Positions 1-10,115 are shown, counted from the first letter of the stretch. The stretch is DNA of 25,796 bases from Bigelowiella natans CCMP2755 (GCA_000320545.1 ADNK01000154.1:2501-28296); one strand, 5' to 3'. Notes: a model not told the origin generated them from the sequence alone. Numbers and translations are program-made.

Positions 1-440
1 CAACTGCCAATTCGAAAAGGGGGGGAGGTGGAAAGAGGAGAGGCGCTAGAACAGAGTAGTCCAGAAAGAAAACAACACAGGATATTATTCCTTGATGAAA
101 AGCCCATATTGATGATCTGCTAATGCTGCTGCTTTTCGGAAGGTTCATGCCTTGGTGCTATAGGGTCAGCGATTTACAATGGCATACTAGCACCCAGTAA
201 GCAGCCACCACTTCGCCACTGGCTTTTGAACAATGCATTTTAGCCTTGTCCACCCACACATCTGCTCACCGTTTTCGGGTCACAAATCATCATCCATAGA
301 TGTTGATAGCACCGCTACGATTTCTTATCTTATGATTTCGCTTATTTTTTAACGTATTTTACCATATTTCTTGGTGTTAGATGTGTATTCGGTGTCGATG
401 TTTGTTGTCGTTATTCAACCGTTTTGGCTCTCATTTCCTT
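1..440. other. Left edge, no supported gene
   Basis: This stretch has no long open frame and no recognisable protein segment on either strand. It starts with a purine-rich run (about 18-50) and is otherwise mixed sequence. If the exon at 451-500 is real, this is probably its upstream intron or intron/exon mosaic. Confidence 0.4.
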
Positions 441-450
441 GTTTGCACAG

Positions 451-500
451 TCGGTCGGGCTATTGCTGCCGTTGGAAGAGGAATCGGCCGAATGTGCTAG
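451..500 (+). CDS. Possible last exon of an unidentified + strand gene
   Basis: After a pyrimidine-rich stretch ending in TTTGCACAG at 450, an open frame entering with two bases encodes GRAIAAVGRGIGRMC and stops with TAG at 498-500. A long AT run starts 8 bases after the stop, as expected for non-coding 3' sequence. The family is not recognisable from 15 residues. Support is indirect: it would complete the alternating strand pattern and place the dispersed element at 731-793 in a tail-to-tail spacer like its other copies. I could not find a convincing upstream exon in 1-440. It may be a chance open frame. Confidence 0.3.
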
Positions 501-506
501 TTAGAC

Positions 507-507
<1 letters not shown>

Positions 508-551
<44 letters not shown>
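508..551. repeat. (AT)n microsatellite
   Basis: About 22 uninterrupted AT units, just after the putative stop codon at 500. It is the only microsatellite near a tail-to-tail spacer on this side of the window. Confidence 0.95.
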
Positions 552-555
<4 letters not shown>

Positions 556-730
556 TAATAAGCCTTGCGCGGGCCACTCGAAAGCTAATATAGCACATAT
601 GTCGCATTTGATATGAATTATATGTGAGTCCTTCGTGGCCTCCCTGGGATGTATCGTAGACTAGAGAAAATCATTACATAATAGAAAACACACTACATAT
701 TACACATAGGCATGTAAATGAGTTTATAAG

Positions 731-793
731 ACGGATGTAATGAAGTGATTAAATCTTTTCAATGGTCATCCTGATGTAGCTATGCAAAGCAGC
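731..793 (+). repeat. Dispersed spacer element, copy 1
   Basis: It runs from ACGGATGTAATGAAGTGATT through a T-rich centre to TCAATGGTCATCC, then TGATGTAGCTATGCAAAGCAGC. Three other copies lie at 2741-2806 (reverse), 9631-9694 and 19269-19360. Shared blocks are GGATG near the left end, an A/T-rich centre, TTCAATGG(T/C)CATCCT, and ATGTAGCT(A/G)TGCAA. GGATG and CATCC are complementary and could pair across the A/T centre. Confidence 0.8.
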
Positions 794-1089
794 ATGTATG
801 AATTTGTGGCGCAGTAATGAGGATCTCGTACGTTGCAAAGCATAATTTCTCTGATCTAAGTTCAAGACATACACGTAGTGCATGCACGATGCAACCACGC
901 TGGCATTCGTATCGATAGTATGTATGTGCTATGTGCTGTGTGACAGCCTGTGTACATGCACACATGTAGCTGCAGCTATGTACATGTGCATGTGCTATTT
1001 TCAGCAGCTAGGTTAGATGAGATAAATATCGACGCTCGCCATGTGTTACTCCATGCATTTATGAAGGCTTCCATGATTTCCACTAAGTT

Positions 1090-1296
1090 CTAAAGCTTCT
1101 TCGGGAAGTCCTCCTCAATTGGTCCTCCTTCCCAAATTTTGAGCACTCGAACGAGGTCACAAATGAGAAGAACGAAGTTTAAAGAGGGAGATAAGGGAGC
1201 TCCTCACCCTTTACATCATTTACATGCAAACATGGCTCCTCAAGTTCCCCCACATGAAGGTCACTCTGCTTTCCCTTCCTGCCTGAACCTGCCTGC
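1090..1296 (-). CDS. Possible 3' exons of an unidentified - strand gene
   Basis: Reading right to left, a last exon 1145-1090 follows a long pyrimidine tract and TTCGAG, and encodes LKIWEGGPIEEDFPKKL before TAG. A preceding exon 1296-1208 ends in AAG G followed by GTGAGG. The joined codon is in phase, giving a stretch that includes SDLHVGELEEPCLHVNDV. Upstream, to about 1446, another open frame on the same strand contains LLELAVGMMPQFPRYSQPL and could be a further exon, but its phase is not resolved. The peptide looks protein-like but I do not recognise a family. If real, the gene would start close to 1450 and be head-to-head with the SAM-like gene at 1507. Confidence 0.4.
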
Positions 1297-1506
1297 CTGT
1301 AGAGGTTGGCTGTAACGTGGGAACTGTGGCATCATTCCGACGGCTAGCTCCAAAAGGCGATTTGGGGTCGAAAGACAATGAAAACATGCCAGAGATGGCC
1401 TTTTTATGTGGAAAGTCTCCCGTGAATCTCCGACTTCGGAACCCAATTCAGCCTATTCGGAGTCCAGAAATCATCCCTACCTGTCGTCCCTCTGCTGTTG
1501 TGTGGT

Positions 1507-2188
1507 ATGAGGAGGTTTGTAGTAGGGGTCCGAGCGGCATGGAGACCGATCTTCCGACAAGGTGAGGAATGGAATGCGTAACCACCTTTTGTGAGTAATC
1601 ATGACTTCTCTTTCTTATGGTGATGTATTGAAATTGGGATGCAATGGTAATCTCACTCACACACGCATCGACACTACCTGCGGTAGGTGGTGTGCGCAAA
1701 GGAACCAGAAGCCTCTCTCTCCTAGCGAGGACACCGTTCTTGTTGAGTTCTAGACGTTCTGCTGGATCAAGATCCTTTTGCGAGGAAGGTCGGAGTCTTT
1801 TGTCCATACGTAGTTATGATTCGATTTAAAACCAATTGCATGTGATGATAATATTTTCGCAGCAACTTGGGTTGTTCCTGAGGTAGAGGATCTTCTGAAA
1901 GAGGTGAAAATGGAACAATACGCAGATAAATTCTCTTCTCTTCAAGAATTCATCGACGTTTCCTCCTTTGAGCTCAAGACCAAGAAAGATATAGATACTA
2001 TCAAGCACAGAAAGCTAATTCTACGTCAGTCTGAAATCGCACGCCAGCTCCACAAACTGGGAGTGATAAATGAGACACCACGTCCAGAACCGGAGAAGGA
2101 AGAAGAGGAGGATCAAACAGAAGCAGTAGAGGATGGGGGTGATGCAGATGATTCTATGCCTGCAAAGGGGGAGGAGGACAAAATATAA
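1507..2188 (+). CDS. Small SAM-domain-like protein with presequence-like N-terminus
   Basis: Two exons: 1507-1561 (donor GTGAGG) and 1863-2188 (acceptor TATTTTCGCAG). They join in phase (G+CA) into 126 residues. Residues 1-18, MRRFVVGVRAAWRPIFRQ, are basic, aromatic and free of acidic residues, like a mitochondrial presequence. Residues about 20-75 resemble a SAM domain: a Trp, VEDLLKEVKMEQYADKF, a central hydrophobic segment, then a final helix with HRKLILRQSEIARQL. Residues 80-126 are an acidic, low-complexity tail. SAM domains usually mediate protein-protein or RNA contacts; the partner is unknown. No other initiator lies in frame upstream in exon 1. The gene model is well supported by phase and splice sites; the SAM assignment is by eye and moderate. 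Confidence 0.65.
1562..1862 (+). other. Intron of the SAM-like gene
   Basis: Intron of 301 bases with a strong GTGAGG donor and a T-rich acceptor. It is unusual in this window for lacking a long microsatellite. Open frames on both strands here are short and look like chance. Confidence 0.6.
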
Positions 2189-2930
2189 TGATGTTACTCT
2201 TCACCAATTATGTGTGTCTATGGACAATTTACCGAGCTACCGAGTGGTCCTCATTTCAACCGATATCATTGAGATCTATGTAGTTACATCTCCTACATAT
2301 CTTATGCGTTCCACTGGTTTCTTGCATTCAATTAAGCATGCATTTGCATCTTGCGAAACGCACTCATACACGGCACACACATGTGCGCGCAGTGCTGATT
2401 TGAATGCTAGAATGGCCTCATGCTACTGTGACGTTGATCCTTAAAAGGTGGCGTACATCTGCAATACATGTCCTTTTTGTGTAAATTTTCCTCATGACAA
2501 TTTTAGACATGTGTGCGCGTTCATATGTGATGAGTTAGTGAGTCTACACAGAGACTCAGAATCAACAAAAACTGAAGGCCATCATGGAATTGCAACGATG
2601 AAACTACGCGTATCTCAAACGCAGGAAAATTAGCTCGTGCAGCTGCGCGCAAAGCACGACATGCTAGACCAAATCTCAATGCATTTTCATGCATGCAACA
2701 TGTGACCAAGGAAACAAACAGATACAATTTGAGCGCTGTAGCCGCTACATTGCACAGCTACATTAGGATGACCATTGAAAAAATTTAAATCTTTCATTAC
2801 ACCCGTCTCACACGTAGCTGCTAGATGACACACGCACATACAGCTAAGCTCCACAAATCCACACCTCTAGCTAGGCCTGCTAAACATCCAGACTTGGCAG
2901 TGGCTGAGGCGCTTCGGCCTCACCTTGTTA
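2189..2930. other. Tail-to-tail spacer between the SAM-like and nucleotidyltransferase-fold genes
   Basis: 742 bases between two convergent stop codons. It has no long microsatellite and many CATGC, CTAGC and CACACG words. It carries dispersed element copy 2 in reverse orientation. I see no coding signal; the short open frames show no family resemblance. Confidence 0.6.
2741..2806 (-). repeat. Dispersed spacer element, copy 2 (reverse)
   Basis: On the - strand it reads ACGGGTGTAATGAAAG, an A/T centre, then TTCAATGGTCATCCTAATG and TAGCTGTGCAATGTAGC. It is the closest match to copy 1: the TCAATGGTCATCC block is identical. Just beyond it, GGCTACAGCGCT resembles GGATACAGCGCT next to copy 4, so the repeated unit may extend further than the core. 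Confidence 0.8.
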
Positions 2931-4577
2931 TTACATGTCCACACCACTCTGTTGACCGTGCGAGGAGTATTCACCATACCATTTCTCTGAGCTCCAATTA
3001 AGCGATGCTGGTTTCATTTTTTCCACTCTCAAAGTTAGATTTCCTGCTTGATTTAGCTGATCAACTAGCTTCTTTGCTTCGTTGATTTGTTGACGACATA
3101 GCTCCCTCACATAATTTTTTACATGTTGCTTGAAGGGTTCACCAGAGAATTTTAGTGGCTTGGAGTAATTAGAGTTTGTAATGTTACCAGACTGCTGCTT
3201 TGAACAAAATTTGACAAACAGGTCATCTATGATATCGGACATTTTCTTCACTGTGAAGTATCTTTCGATAGTTGGAAGATCAACCCCGTTTGCGTCGATT
3301 GAGTTACAGACTCTTTCATAGCTGTTAATAATAGCTCGTTCGGTAAGTGGAACTTGTGGTTGAAAAACGCTATCCCAGCTCTCTCCCTCTCCAAAGAAAA
3401 TAAAAGCTTCGAATTTTCTGTGGGCCAATGCACGTATATTGTGATGAATGATTTCCCCGACATTGCTCTTTGAATATTGGCCGTACTCGGTCGAATCATA
3501 GTTGGAATCTTTGCTATCGTAGTCCTCTTTTAGAATCTGTGTTGCCTTGTCTGACAATGTAATGTCTCTGCAAATCAGTTTGTTTCCTTTAATGCTACTG
3601 TAAGGGATAGTGAGAAGGGGTAAGTCCAGAACTTCGCAAAGGTTAAACTTTAAATTCCTTTTACGAAGCAGGGAAATGTTGAGATTTGGAAGAATCAGGT
3701 CAAATCCCTTGGTAAAGCATTTCACTACTCTCTCCGGTCGATTTTGAATGGATACCTCACTCGCATAATTTTCTATAGAAAATTTTGCACGTTCAGACAT
3801 CATAATTTCTCCATCGAAATATGCAATGGATGTATAGTCTTCGCAATTACAGAACAGATCGCTAATGTTGTCTTTTACTACGACTTGAATGGGAAAATAT
3901 ATTGAGGGATGGCGAATCTCATATAGTGAACGATGGCGAGTGACCAGGATCTTTTCCTGGTCGAGGTCATGATTTCTAATCTTTCTCTTTTCCTCGCTAA
4001 GTGCATCACCTTCTGGTTGCTGCTCGCATAACCTTTCGAGATCTTCAATCAACTTTCTGACACGAAGGGCTAACATCTTTCCGCGTAATTCCGGATCCTT
4101 TTCGGAGCACAGATAACACATGTCTATGTCCTTGGGACATCGAGACAGTAAAATATCTACAATGCTCCCCCCAAAGATTGCAATATCAGATAGATCAAGA
4201 TTCTCCAATATATACGCAGCATGCTCGGATTTTTCCTTTTCATGGGGTACTTTTCGCGAACACTTCTTGGCGAAATTTTCCCAAAAGGTTGAAGATTTCA
4301 CCCATTTCTTCCGGTTTGTGAATCTGCCCCTCTTCACAATCGTAGGGCGATCATAAGCGAATACTCTAAATGGCGATAAGTCTTTCAAACCATAGATTTT
4401 TTCATCTCGTAAGCTTCGGAATGTCTTGGTGGGGCAAAGATGCAATGTCATGAATATTGCGCAGGTAAATCCTATCAATGTAGGCAGCCCAGTTTTCTCC
4501 ATTGGTCCTCGCATTGGTGAGAAGCAGAATGAAACGGAACTCTTATGTGGAAACTTCTCCTCCTTTCTCTTCCGCAC
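2931..4577 (-). CDS. Intronless nucleotidyltransferase-fold protein with N-terminal hydrophobic segment
   Basis: One uninterrupted 548-codon frame. Residues about 130-156 contain IAIFGGSIVDILLSRCPKDI followed by D, matching the GG(S)...D-x-D core of the DNA polymerase beta/poly(A) polymerase nucleotidyltransferase superfamily (Gly136-Gly137, Asp150, Asp152). A second region fits a known extended version of this fold, found in ankyrin- and PARP-associated proteins of animals and large DNA viruses: FPIQVVVKDN (228-237), a Y-F-D-G turn (253-256) and RPERVVKCFTKGFDL (about 280-294). The C-terminal half is not recognised. Residues 30-48 are hydrophobic (GLPTLIGFTCAIFMTLHLC), a possible signal anchor, so Met26 (codon at 4502) may be the true start. 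Substrate is unknown and an inactive fold is possible. It is the only clearly single-exon gene in an intron-rich neighbourhood and is head-to-head with the protease gene. Confidence 0.6.
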   Translation of the reverse strand: MRKRKEEKFPHKSSVSFCFSPMRGPMEKTGLPTLIGFTCAIFMTLHLCPTKTFRSLRDEKIYGLKDLSPFRVFAYDRPTIVKRGRFTNRKKWVKSSTFWENFAKKCSRKVPHEKEKSEHAAYILENLDLSDIAIFGGSIVDILLSRCPKDIDMCYLCSEKDPELRGKMLALRVRKLIEDLERLCEQQPEGDALSEEKRKIRNHDLDQEKILVTRHRSLYEIRHPSIYFPIQVVVKDNISDLFCNCEDYTSIAYFDGEIMMSERAKFSIENYASEVSIQNRPERVVKCFTKGFDLILPNLNISLLRKRNLKFNLCEVLDLPLLTIPYSSIKGNKLICRDITLSDKATQILKEDYDSKDSNYDSTEYGQYSKSNVGEIIHHNIRALAHRKFEAFIFFGEGESWDSVFQPQVPLTERAIINSYERVCNSIDANGVDLPTIERYFTVKKMSDIIDDLFVKFCSKQQSGNITNSNYSKPLKFSGEPFKQHVKNYVRELCRQQINEAKKLVDQLNQAGNLTLRVEKMKPASLNWSSEKWYGEYSSHGQQSGVDM

Positions 4578-4964
4578 TTCTCGGTGGGTGGTTCCGAAAG
4601 AAGAAATGTAGTGTTTTCAACTCCTACGACAATACATTTTTGATGTTTCATTTCATGCTTGCTCATGGTTTGCCGCGTGTGAGACGCTCGCAAAATCCAA
4701 ATTGTGCTGAGACTCCAATTTTTGCTTTAAGGGGATCAGTTTCCATGAATTTCCTCTGTTCTCATCGTCATTTTAAGGGACATTTTGCCACTTCCTACTG
4801 TTGGGCTTGGAAATTTTTAGGTGCGACCAAAATTACAGGTGAAATGCCAACTACAATGCAAAGAACAGTTGTCGCAGGTCAAAATGGCGGTATTGTCCCT
4901 TCCTTCGGAAGGTGGGAGAGAGATCCGAACGGCCACCTCCCCACAGCAAGGATTTCATCGTCAA
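4578..4964. promoter_or_regulatory. Shared upstream region of divergent genes
   Basis: About 390 bases (320 if Met at 4884 is used) separate the starts of the nucleotidyltransferase-fold gene (-) and the protease gene (+). No TATA box or other clear core motif stands out. The call rests on geometry only. An open frame on + across this region (from 4502) overlaps the protease exon in another phase and looks like a shadow. Confidence 0.35.
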
Positions 4965-6652
4965 ATGAAGTTCTTCCGGATCGGTCCAAAGAGGTGGTTG
5001 ACCACCAGCATCCCGAAAGAGCTCAGGATAGTCGAGGGGCTATTCAGAAAATCGCCGGGTGTGCGGCAGCGATCATCCTCCACCAGCATCCTCACGGCAG
5101 CTGTGGCGGCGACAGGGGCGAGCTTGATCATCGGATCTCGGTACTACAGCAGCTACTTAGGGCGGAAACCGTCATTGGCCAAAGATTCCGAGATCGAAGT
5201 ATGGGCAAATAATGAAGAAAAGAAGAGGTTGCCAAGCGTCGTCGATGCGGCCCTCCCAGCGTGCGTTACTATACATGTCGCAAGCCACGATCCGGAGGAA
5301 GTGTTTTCTCAGCAGGACTCTTCCTCGCCCGTGTCTTCTTGCCCCTCCTCACCCTATCCTCCAAGGAAGGCATCCATGGGTCGAGGCTCGGGATTCTTGG
5401 TCACAGAGCACGGAGAGCTGCTTACCAACGCTCATGTGATATTTCCCGAAGGAAGAAAGAAAAATGGCGACGACAACCCTGATCCGTTGGTTGTTGTTAC
5501 CTTACATGATGGCCGCTTCTTTCCCGCATCGATTTTGGCTTGCGATACCTCTATGGATTTGGCGTTGCTCAGGCTCCAATGCGGCGGTATGGATTCAGCA
5601 GCTTCGGTCACTGGTAAGGAATCTTCAGGTCATGGCTCGGCGGTAGCTACTTCGGGAGTTGTTCGATTTCCATGTTTGAAGCTCGCTCCTTCTCTGCAAA
5701 TCCGTTCGGTAGAGAACTAATCACCACACCCCAAACTTAGATTAAATAAGAATTATAAGAAGAAGAAGATGATGATGATCATGATGATCATGATGATGAT
5801 AAATGGAACAGTAGGAGGGGTCCCAAAAAGACTTAACTTGTGACGTCACAATTCACTTTCTAATGAACGTAATTCACTCAACAGCAAGAACTATAAATCA
5901 GGGGGAAACGGTCATTTCAGTCGCCAGCGCACTATTTGAGTCAACCGTGAAGATGGTAGTAATTTCGGCGAAAGTTATATTTGTGAGTCACCATTGAAGA
6001 GGTTCAACGGCTGCTTACTTACATCATGTTTTCCATCATCATACACATCCTGCTAGGGTATCATTTCCGGGTTCGCCTTCCTACCGAGGTAACTCCTCCC
6101 CTCCCTCCATCCTTCGTTACTAGAGACAACCCAAAGAAATAGCGGGACGAATTTTCTCGAATGAGCATGTGTGGGGGAATCACCACGAAAACAAAACCGT
6201 GGCGACGTACGAGCTGAGGAAGTGCGGAAAGAGAGAGAGAGGAAGCAAAGCTGGCTTTTTGTTTGAGAAGGTACTGAGCTTTTCTTCTTCTTTATTACCA
6301 CTAGTAACACTGCTTTCGGCGGTGGACTGAATCGTCAAGAGACGACGTTGAAGGATATACAACTCATAGAGGTGGTTAACGAGTAGTGGCAGCAGCAGCC
6401 TTAACCAGTGAAAGTAGTAGCCACATAGAGCGTCGTCCCATGCGTTCGATCACTAGTAATTGTGCCATCGCCACCCGACGGATTACAACAATTTTATCGT
6501 GCACAGAGTGATATACTAACGGAGCCTGGCAATTCTGGTGGCCCTTTGGTAGCCTAATTTGTCTGCCATTTCTCCATCGCCCCTTCCCTACATCTTCTCC
6601 TTTTCTTGGTGGCCACACAGGATATGTTGGCGTGCCAAGTGACATTGGAATT

Positions 6653-6701
<49 letters not shown>

Positions 6702-7131
6702 AGGGAGGAAGGGAGAGGGAGAGGGAGAGAGAGGAAGGGAGGGAGAGAGAAAATCGTTTGAAGTTATTCCTCTCTGATACTGCTACACATGTGTTTGCAG
6801 CTAAATGCATTTGGAAATGTGATCGGAATGTCGACCCTCGTTCTGGATTCCGAAAAGGTAATAATAACGGGGTATGCAACCTGTACACCATCACCGTGAT
6901 GGGTAGTAGCCTTCATCAGCATATGAACAATGACAAGCATGATCATGATCATCATCATCACAACAGAGCTCCCGTAAGGGTTCCCGAGCACGAACTCAGT
7001 TAAAGAAATCTCTCGCTCTGCCCAGCGATATGGTAAATATGATGATGATGATGATGATGAACATCCAAAACATGCACACTGATGTAGATCTTGGCCTAAA
7101 ATACACGCAAACACACAGCATATAGACCCTC

Positions 7132-7192
<61 letters not shown>

Positions 7193-7642
7193 AACACACA
7201 CGCACACACACACACAGCATAAACATGAAGACATATTATAGAGGGTAGCAGAGAGTTGAAGGGGGGAGATCCTGTCGCCAAAATCGTAGGGAGTGAAAAT
7301 CGTCCACTCTTCCATTCCTGAGTAGAAGTGCCGTTAAAATCAGATTCATGCCACACTTTATCGGTGGAGAGACCTCTTCATCGAGCAGGCCAAGCACACA
7401 TCTGCTGATGATTCTAACCCTGCCGCTCCTCTGGTAGTTCCTACTGAGGGCGTTGTGCCGCTGCTGTTGTAGTAGCTGGCTGCTCTCCTTATATCGCTGC
7501 TAGTAATGACAAAAGAGTAGTAGTTTGAGACGTAGATATTTGTGACCTGATCGGAGCAGGCATTTCTATCTTCAGACGATTAGCAACCTCTACTACGTGC
7601 TGGTCTTCGTCAGTGTTCTCCCTCCCTTTTGTTACAATCGAG

Positions 7643-7684
<42 letters not shown>

Positions 7685-7979
7685 ATCTATCTCCTCCCCC
7701 CCCCCCAATCTGAACACCGATCACCACCATAATATCATCCCTTCCTTCAACTCATTGAAGGATGATGCGTCGTTCCCATTATCATCGACGTCTACGTCGC
7801 TATCATCGTCGAGGGGGGACCATAAGAACAAGGCCACCGAGAAGAAGAAGATGAAAAGGAAGAAGAAGAAGAAAAAGCCTCTGGGAATGAAAGTTATAAG
7901 TCTCAACTCTACCTTGTTGAAGAAGGTCTATTCTGTCGGTCTGCTGTGTGAGTGACTTGCGTCGTTGATATTCGATGAA

Positions 7980-8023
<44 letters not shown>

Positions 8024-9199
8024 GTTATTATCTGAAAGCAGCAAACAGGCGAATCACGAAAGATGATTATTTCTAATTAGAATTCTTGAATGTTTCAAAC
8101 CCTGCCAACAGCACTCAGTGATAACGATGATGATGATGATGATGATGACGATGATGACGATGATGATGATGATAGTGTGATGAAAAGGGGCACGTCGTTC
8201 GCTTCCATATTTGAAGTTGCTCTCTTTTATGATTTTCTTATCATGAATAATCATTTGTTCAAACCTTATATATTATCTGCTACCACTCAGGAGATGGAAT
8301 TAGATCCGCATTTCCCAAACGTTAGGTTCAACAATGCCCCCCCTCCCTCCCAAACACACCCTATCGATATACACACGAAAAACGAGCTGTTCTTTGTTTT
8401 TTACATCTCTGTACTCTCACACTAAAAGAGATATAAAGAGTGTATGTGTGTGTGTGTGTGTGTGTCTGTTTATCATCGTCTATGCAGCTAATCTTTCTGA
8501 TATTATCAAAGGCGTGGCGTGCTTGTAACGGAGGTATCAAAGCCATCTTTGGCGGCCGACGTTGATATACGCTCCGGTGATGTCATTACTCTCGTCAACG
8601 AAAGACAGATTTCAAGGTTGTCAAGATGGGGATATTATCACGACAACGATGATGATGATGATGATGATGACGACGATAGTAGTTCCGAGCAATAGCTCAT
8701 GATGGTTCGTCGTTTCGTGTTGCCACTTGTGCTGCAATCAATCGTCGTCATCACCCAGAAACAATTGAACATGCAGTTCTACACCATCGATGTTTCATCA
8801 TCGCGCCCTTTTCAAAAGACCTTTCCATCTCTCCTCTACCACCCCAACTCCTCCACGCACACACTTCGAAACATGCACACAAATGCGGAACGTGATGTAG
8901 TCTTCTCCCAATGCTCATACAGGGCATCCCAGCTGGAGCAGATGATGCGCGCGCGCGCTCAGTGGAACAACGAAAATGAAGAGGCGAGTGCTTGGACGGC
9001 AGCACCACCGCGGCATTCTGCGAGCTCGAATCCAGATTGCCCGTCGTCGGAGAATATTCTCCGATTTGGTATCGTCAGGAAGCAGGTACATGATCTTATG
9101 AGCTTATCTCGTGTTGACAACAAAACGTGTCATTCCAAGCATTTTTTGCTGCCATGCGTCTATTTCGTGCAACGTCCGCTCCGTTCTTCTCTGCATTGA
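4965..9199 (+). CDS. HtrA2/DegP-type serine protease with PDZ domain
   Basis: Nine phase-consistent exons: 4965-5708, 5902-5955, 6429-6548, 6801-6857, 6967-7032, 7761-7925, 8291-8325, 8512-8616, 8923-9199; about 540 residues. From Met at 4965 the N-terminus is basic (MKFFRIGPKRWLTTSIPK) and is followed by a hydrophobic stretch (ILTAAVAATGASLIIG), as in mitochondrial HtrA2. The triad is visible: His in LLTNAHVIF (5433-5435), Asp in TSMDLALLRL (5556-5558), Ser in EPGNSGGPL (6534-6536). Exons 6-8 give PLGMKVISLNSTLLKK, MELDPHFPNVRR and a PDZ segment GVLVTEVSKPSLAADVDIRS then GDVITLV. Likely role: ATP-independent quality-control protease in an organelle. A Lys-rich linker precedes the PDZ domain. 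Met at 4821 or 4884 would extend it in frame. Weak points: exon 3's 5' border, the AAAG acceptor at 8511, and the C-terminus (a GTACAT donor after 9085 is an alternative). Confidence 0.85.
6656..6750. repeat. (GA)n and GGGA-rich tract in protease intron 3
   Basis: About 17 GA units (6656-6689) followed by imperfect GGGAGA variants, inside intron 6549-6800. Unlike most dinucleotide runs here, the sense strand carries the purine version. Confidence 0.9.
7033..7760 (+). repeat. Large protease intron with CT, CA and GAT tracts
   Basis: This intron holds a GAT run (7039-7060), a CT run followed directly by a CA run (about 7135-7216), a second CT run (7650-7682) and a C run (7695-7706). The CT runs are pyrimidine-rich on the transcribed strand, and the second lies within about 80 bases of the acceptor at 7760. 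Open frames here are low-complexity artefacts of the repeats. Confidence 0.8.
7983..8290. repeat. AT and GAT microsatellites in protease intron 6
   Basis: The intron 7926-8290 carries an AT run (7983-8021) and an imperfect GAT/GAC run (8127-8173). The next introns carry a GT run (8444-8465) and another GAT run (8648-8675). The Asp-rich reading of the GAT run is not coding. Confidence 0.9.
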
Positions 9200-10115
9200 T
9201 GAATATTGGTCCGATTCAATTCGGAGCCATCCCTTCTCATTTTAGCATCTGTATTTGGCGCGTTTTTGTCATTCCCGTAGACGAAAGGTGTGAAGGCAGC
9301 TACGATGCATTACGTTGAGATCGGCCCACAATAAGTAGTTGGCAAGAGTGAAGAGAGCTATTTACTTAGTCTGACGAAAGTTGCCTCCGCCGAACCACAA
9401 GTTTGCCTTGAGAATCAGAGGTGAGCATCCTGGCGCACAGCATTGCTCCTACCATGTCGTCGTACGTAACAACATTACGCTTTACATGATTAATGACATT
9501 AGCGTACTTGGTACTACATTCCAGCGTTCGTATAACATGCAAATGGAGCGTGTTTTTATTCAGTTTAAGGTTGTCATGTTATTAGAGAAAATCGTGATGA
9601 ATCATAAGTAGAATCCACTGACGATGTAAGACGGATGTAATTAATCAATTAAATTTGTTCAATGGCCATCCTTATGTAGCTGTGCAATGCAGCTGACGAT
9701 GCATGTAAATACAGAGTTCATGCACATCTGTCGTTTATGCCTTTTCTTACTTGCTCGATCGAAGTGCAAGCCACGCGTATGTGCGTATGTGTCTAGATGT
9801 TTGATCATGTGCGGAATAAGCTGCTCTAGGTACGACGACCTCTGCGCGTGCTAATTTCCATGCGCATTCATGTGATGAGCTTGCATGGTTCATTTGCGAG
9901 CTCTAGCTGTGATTTCTCGTTATGTATCCTTGTGTAACATGGCTCTCAGAACTTGAGCGCATGGTTCCTAGCCAGCTATGTGCTTAGCAGCTACCCGTGC
10001 GTTGGGTAGCTTATTTGCAGGGACACACTCACAAAAAGAGAGCTCTGCCTTGTGGCTAACAATGCTGGGCGCTGCTGCGCAACACATCTTCATGCTGTTA
10101 CGTGCGCCCTTGCTA
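9200..10115. other. Tail-to-tail spacer with dispersed element copy 3
   Basis: 916 bases between the convergent protease and Cys-rich genes. It has no microsatellite and is rich in CATGC, CTAGC and GTGCG words. Copy 3 of the dispersed element sits in its centre (9631-9694), about 430 bases from each stop. No coding frame with family resemblance was found. Confidence 0.6.
9631..9694 (+). repeat. Dispersed spacer element, copy 3
   Basis: It reads ACGGATGTAATTAATCAATT, a short A/T centre, TTCAATGGCCATCCTTATG, then TAGCTGTGCAATGCAGC. It matches copies 1 and 2 over the full core with scattered substitutions. GGATG and CATCC at either side of the A/T centre are preserved. Confidence 0.8.

Larger units (their letters stand above)
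501..1089. other. Tail-to-tail type spacer with dispersed element copy 1
   Basis: Apart from the AT run at its left end this spacer has no microsatellites. It is dense in words built on CATG, GCATGC and CTAGC (for example around 880-1010) and contains copy 1 of the dispersed element (731-793). Composition matches the three better-defined tail-to-tail spacers. I see no coding frame in it. Confidence 0.5.

Noticed and set aside
1448-1807. 119-codon - frame over the SAM-like gene's first exon and intron
   Set aside because: It is composed of Arg/Ser/Thr-rich sequence with no recognisable motif and conflicts with the better supported + gene.
4502-5212. Long + frame of 236 codons overlapping the protease's first exon
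   Set aside because: It overlaps the protease frame, which carries a clear transmembrane and protease sequence, and has no family-like content. It is a shadow frame.
5599-5619. A possible 15-base mini-intron (GTAAGGAATCTTCAG) in the protease
   Set aside because: Removing it keeps frame but is not needed. The shortest other introns here are about 75-110 bases and the exon reads through well.
6632-7356. Frames reading as alternating Arg-Glu or Cys-Val
   Set aside because: They are translations of GA and CA dinucleotide runs.
8090-8425. Asp-rich frame (GAT run) in a protease intron
   Set aside because: It is produced by a microsatellite. The flanking exons splice in phase around it, and the alignment to HtrA2 leaves no room for it.
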